Part shown: positions 9,088 through 10,235 of the stretch, piece after piece | Layout: each line of letters opens with the position of its first letter | How positions within the stretch are numbered: the stretch's first letter is position 1 | Position numbers and translations under genes: made by a program | The notes under the pieces: model-generated | Told to the model about the DNA's origin: nothing | Database searches by the model: none | What the model saw: the letters and a program-made list of their open reading frames with translations, nothing else | Source: Verrucomicrobiota bacterium | GTDB lineage: Bacteria > Verrucomicrobiota > Verrucomicrobiia > Verrucomicrobiales > Akkermansiaceae | Length of the DNA: 10,235 bases | Assembly (NCBI GenBank): GCA_009885905.1 | Contig: VFJU01000327.1 | Span: 1-10,235, forward strand | Direction: 5' to 3'

Positions 9088-9128
9088 GCAGCGATTATGC
9101 AAAGCTCGCGGCGGGAAGCAATCGCTGC
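9088..9128. repeat. 9-bp-arm inverted repeat upstream of recN
   Basis: GCAGCGATT (9088-9096) and AATCGCTGC (9120-9128) are perfect inverted copies with a 23-bp spacer, so their centres are 32 bp apart, about three helical turns. The left arm ends 10 bp before the recN start codon. The arms overlap the -10 and -35 boxes of the candidate recN promoter. On the plus strand the right arm is followed by GTTTTTTG, so an intrinsic terminator of antisense transcripts is an alternative reading. Confidence 0.6.
9094..9121 (-). promoter_or_regulatory. Candidate recN promoter
   Basis: Read on the minus strand, TTGCTT (9121-9116) and CATAAT (9099-9094) are separated by 16 bp. The -10 box matches five of six consensus bases; the -35 matches the leading TTG. 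Transcription would begin near 9087, giving a very short leader before the recN ATG at 9078, in keeping with the absence of a Shine-Dalgarno sequence. No LexA-type SOS box was recognised. Confidence 0.45.
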
Positions 9129-9177
9129 GTTTTTTGTTTGGTCGTTTCGTCGCCCCAGCGAGGTACTAATTTGGGTG

Positions 9178-10235
9178 CTAGCGCACAAATTTCCAATCCA
9201 CCGGTACGACCACTTGGCGGCCAGACTCGTCGGTGATGGTGACAGAATCTTCGCCCAATGGAGTGATTTCCGTAACCACTCCGAAGCCCTCGGGAGTCAG
9301 CGAGACGGCTTGGACGATCCGCAGTGAGACGGTTTCCTCCCGCTTGAATCGTCGGCTGGTGGGAATTCCCTCCGCAGCCAGCAAGTCTTGGCGCGAGATG
9401 GCGACGCCATTACAAAAATGGGAACAAACCTCCTCGATGCCGATCCGTCCGAGGTGGCGGCCATTCCATGGCGGTGCGGTGCGGCCCCCGTTAGATATCC
9501 ACAATAAAGTCGCAGGAAAGTCACTTGGATTTTTCAGCGAAAACCAAAGATAGCCATCCAGAACTGCTGCCGACCAAGCGAAGGGTTGTGTTAGCGTGGC
9601 TGGTTCATTGACCAACATCACCAAGTCTTCATTGCCAGCGCGGCTTGGGTATCGTGTTAGATCGGTGGTGCCTCCGGAGGTAAGTTTCACTCTGCGAAGA
9701 TCGTCGAATCGGGTTCCTTCTGCGAGAGCCTGTGTTTCACCTTCAGTTGGATTGGCAAATGCTCCGGGAAATACCGATGCCCAGCGGAAAGGACTCGTCG
9801 AGATCCGTCCCGCGCCTTCTGAAAGATTGGATAGATCGAGAATTGGATGATTGCCGTAGTTGAAATCACCTTCAATGTTAGAAATTTGGTGTTCCGAATA
9901 CACCGCATGGTGGCCGATTCGGGTCGACAAGATTTTATTTACGCATGCAGACGAGCGTTGATGAAGTGTGAGCGATCGGTCATTCGAATCGGTTAGTGAC
10001 CACTCGTGGTTTGCAGTTTCTCCGTGGGGTGGACCGTCGTCTTGCCCGCCGAAGGGGAGACAAAAGAAATCTCCGCGCAAGACCGAAAGAAGCGGCGGCA
10101 ACTCTGGAAATTCTGCCGGTTCCCAAGGGGCGAGTGCGTAGGGTGAAACATCGCGACCTGGCAGGTGGAAGGTCACCGGAGCGACGTGCCCGCCTCGAGC
10201 GGTGACGCATAGGGTCAACTCTGGAGTGGTGAGGG
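9178..10235 (-). CDS. Possible galactose mutarotase-like protein (5'-truncated)
   Basis: The frame stays open to the window edge, so the gene starts outside it; an internal TTG at 10218 is not a convincing start. About 350 residues are visible. I do not recognise a precise family. The visible N-terminal region (ARGGHVAPVTFHL), GDFFCLPFGGQ and the HGETANHEWSL segment resemble aldose-epimerase-like beta-sandwich proteins. A later stretch (PPWNGRHLGRIGIEEVCSHF, then NGVAISRQDLLAAEGIPTSR) also recalls proteins of that superfamily. The rest is rich in beta-forming residues, Trp, Phe and Gly. The canonical catalytic His/Glu set of galactose mutarotase is not evident, so sugar binding without epimerase activity is possible. 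The C-terminus (residues after SLRIVQAV) could be a small beta domain. It is co-directional with recN, 99 bp upstream, but recN seems to have its own promoter. Confidence 0.5.
   Translation of the reverse strand, partial: LTTPELTLCVTARGGHVAPVTFHLPGRDVSPYALAPWEPAEFPELPPLLSVLRGDFFCLPFGGQDDGPPHGETANHEWSLTDSNDRSLTLHQRSSACVNKILSTRIGHHAVYSEHQISNIEGDFNYGNHPILDLSNLSEGAGRISTSPFRWASVFPGAFANPTEGETQALAEGTRFDDLRRVKLTSGGTTDLTRYPSRAGNEDLVMLVNEPATLTQPFAWSAAVLDGYLWFSLKNPSDFPATLLWISNGGRTAPPWNGRHLGRIGIEEVCSHFCNGVAISRQDLLAAEGIPTSRRFKREETVSLRIVQAVSLTPEGFGVVTEITPLGEDSVTITDESGRQVVVPVDWKFVR

Noticed and set aside
9079..9102. Eight-residue N-terminal extension of RecN from a TTG at 9102
   Set aside because: The extra residues are not part of the family's N-terminus, and the TTG overlaps the best -10 box.

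Overview
This window looks like an ordinary chromosomal stretch from a diderm (Gram-negative) bacterium of moderate GC. The partial LpxI, an enzyme of lipid A synthesis, and a lipoprotein signal peptide point to an outer membrane. None of the internal start codons has a convincing Shine-Dalgarno sequence. The gene mix and protein style suggest Verrucomicrobiota or a relative, but this is an inference from memory of the families and was not checked by search. I see no mobile elements, CRISPR arrays, rRNA or tRNA, and coding density is high.

Layout. (1) Positions 1-665 (+) hold the 3' part of lpxI. It converges on a GNAT acetyltransferase (minus, ending at 685). (2) A spacer of about 160 bp separates that gene from a divergent NAD-dependent malate dehydrogenase (1317-2309, +). 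(3) On the minus strand, a two-gene unit runs from 4122 to 2325. It encodes an ArsR-type regulator fused to a SAM-dependent methyltransferase, then an overlapping lipoprotein with a NAGPA-type phosphodiester glycosidase domain. (4) A 56-bp spacer divides this unit from the divergent methionine-cycle pair metK-ahcY (4179-6814, +), which ends in a strong intrinsic terminator. (5) The last third is a minus-strand series read from right to left: a 5'-truncated gene for a possible mutarotase-like protein, then recN, then a retropepsin-like (PF05618) protease gene whose GTG start overlaps the recN stop by 4 bp.

How the genes work together. MetK makes S-adenosylmethionine and AhcY removes S-adenosylhomocysteine left by methyl transfer. 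The divergent ArsR-methyltransferase lacks the usual metal-binding cysteines and resembles SahR-type regulators of the methyl cycle, so it probably senses SAH or SAM and controls metK-ahcY and itself. The spacer contains inverted repeats that could be its operators. RecN acts in double-strand break repair; a promoter-like sequence upstream of it lies inside a 9-bp-arm dyad. The most useful leads are the regulator and its candidate operators, the recN-protease coupling, the recN dyad, and the general absence of Shine-Dalgarno sequences. I found no clearly new multi-gene system.
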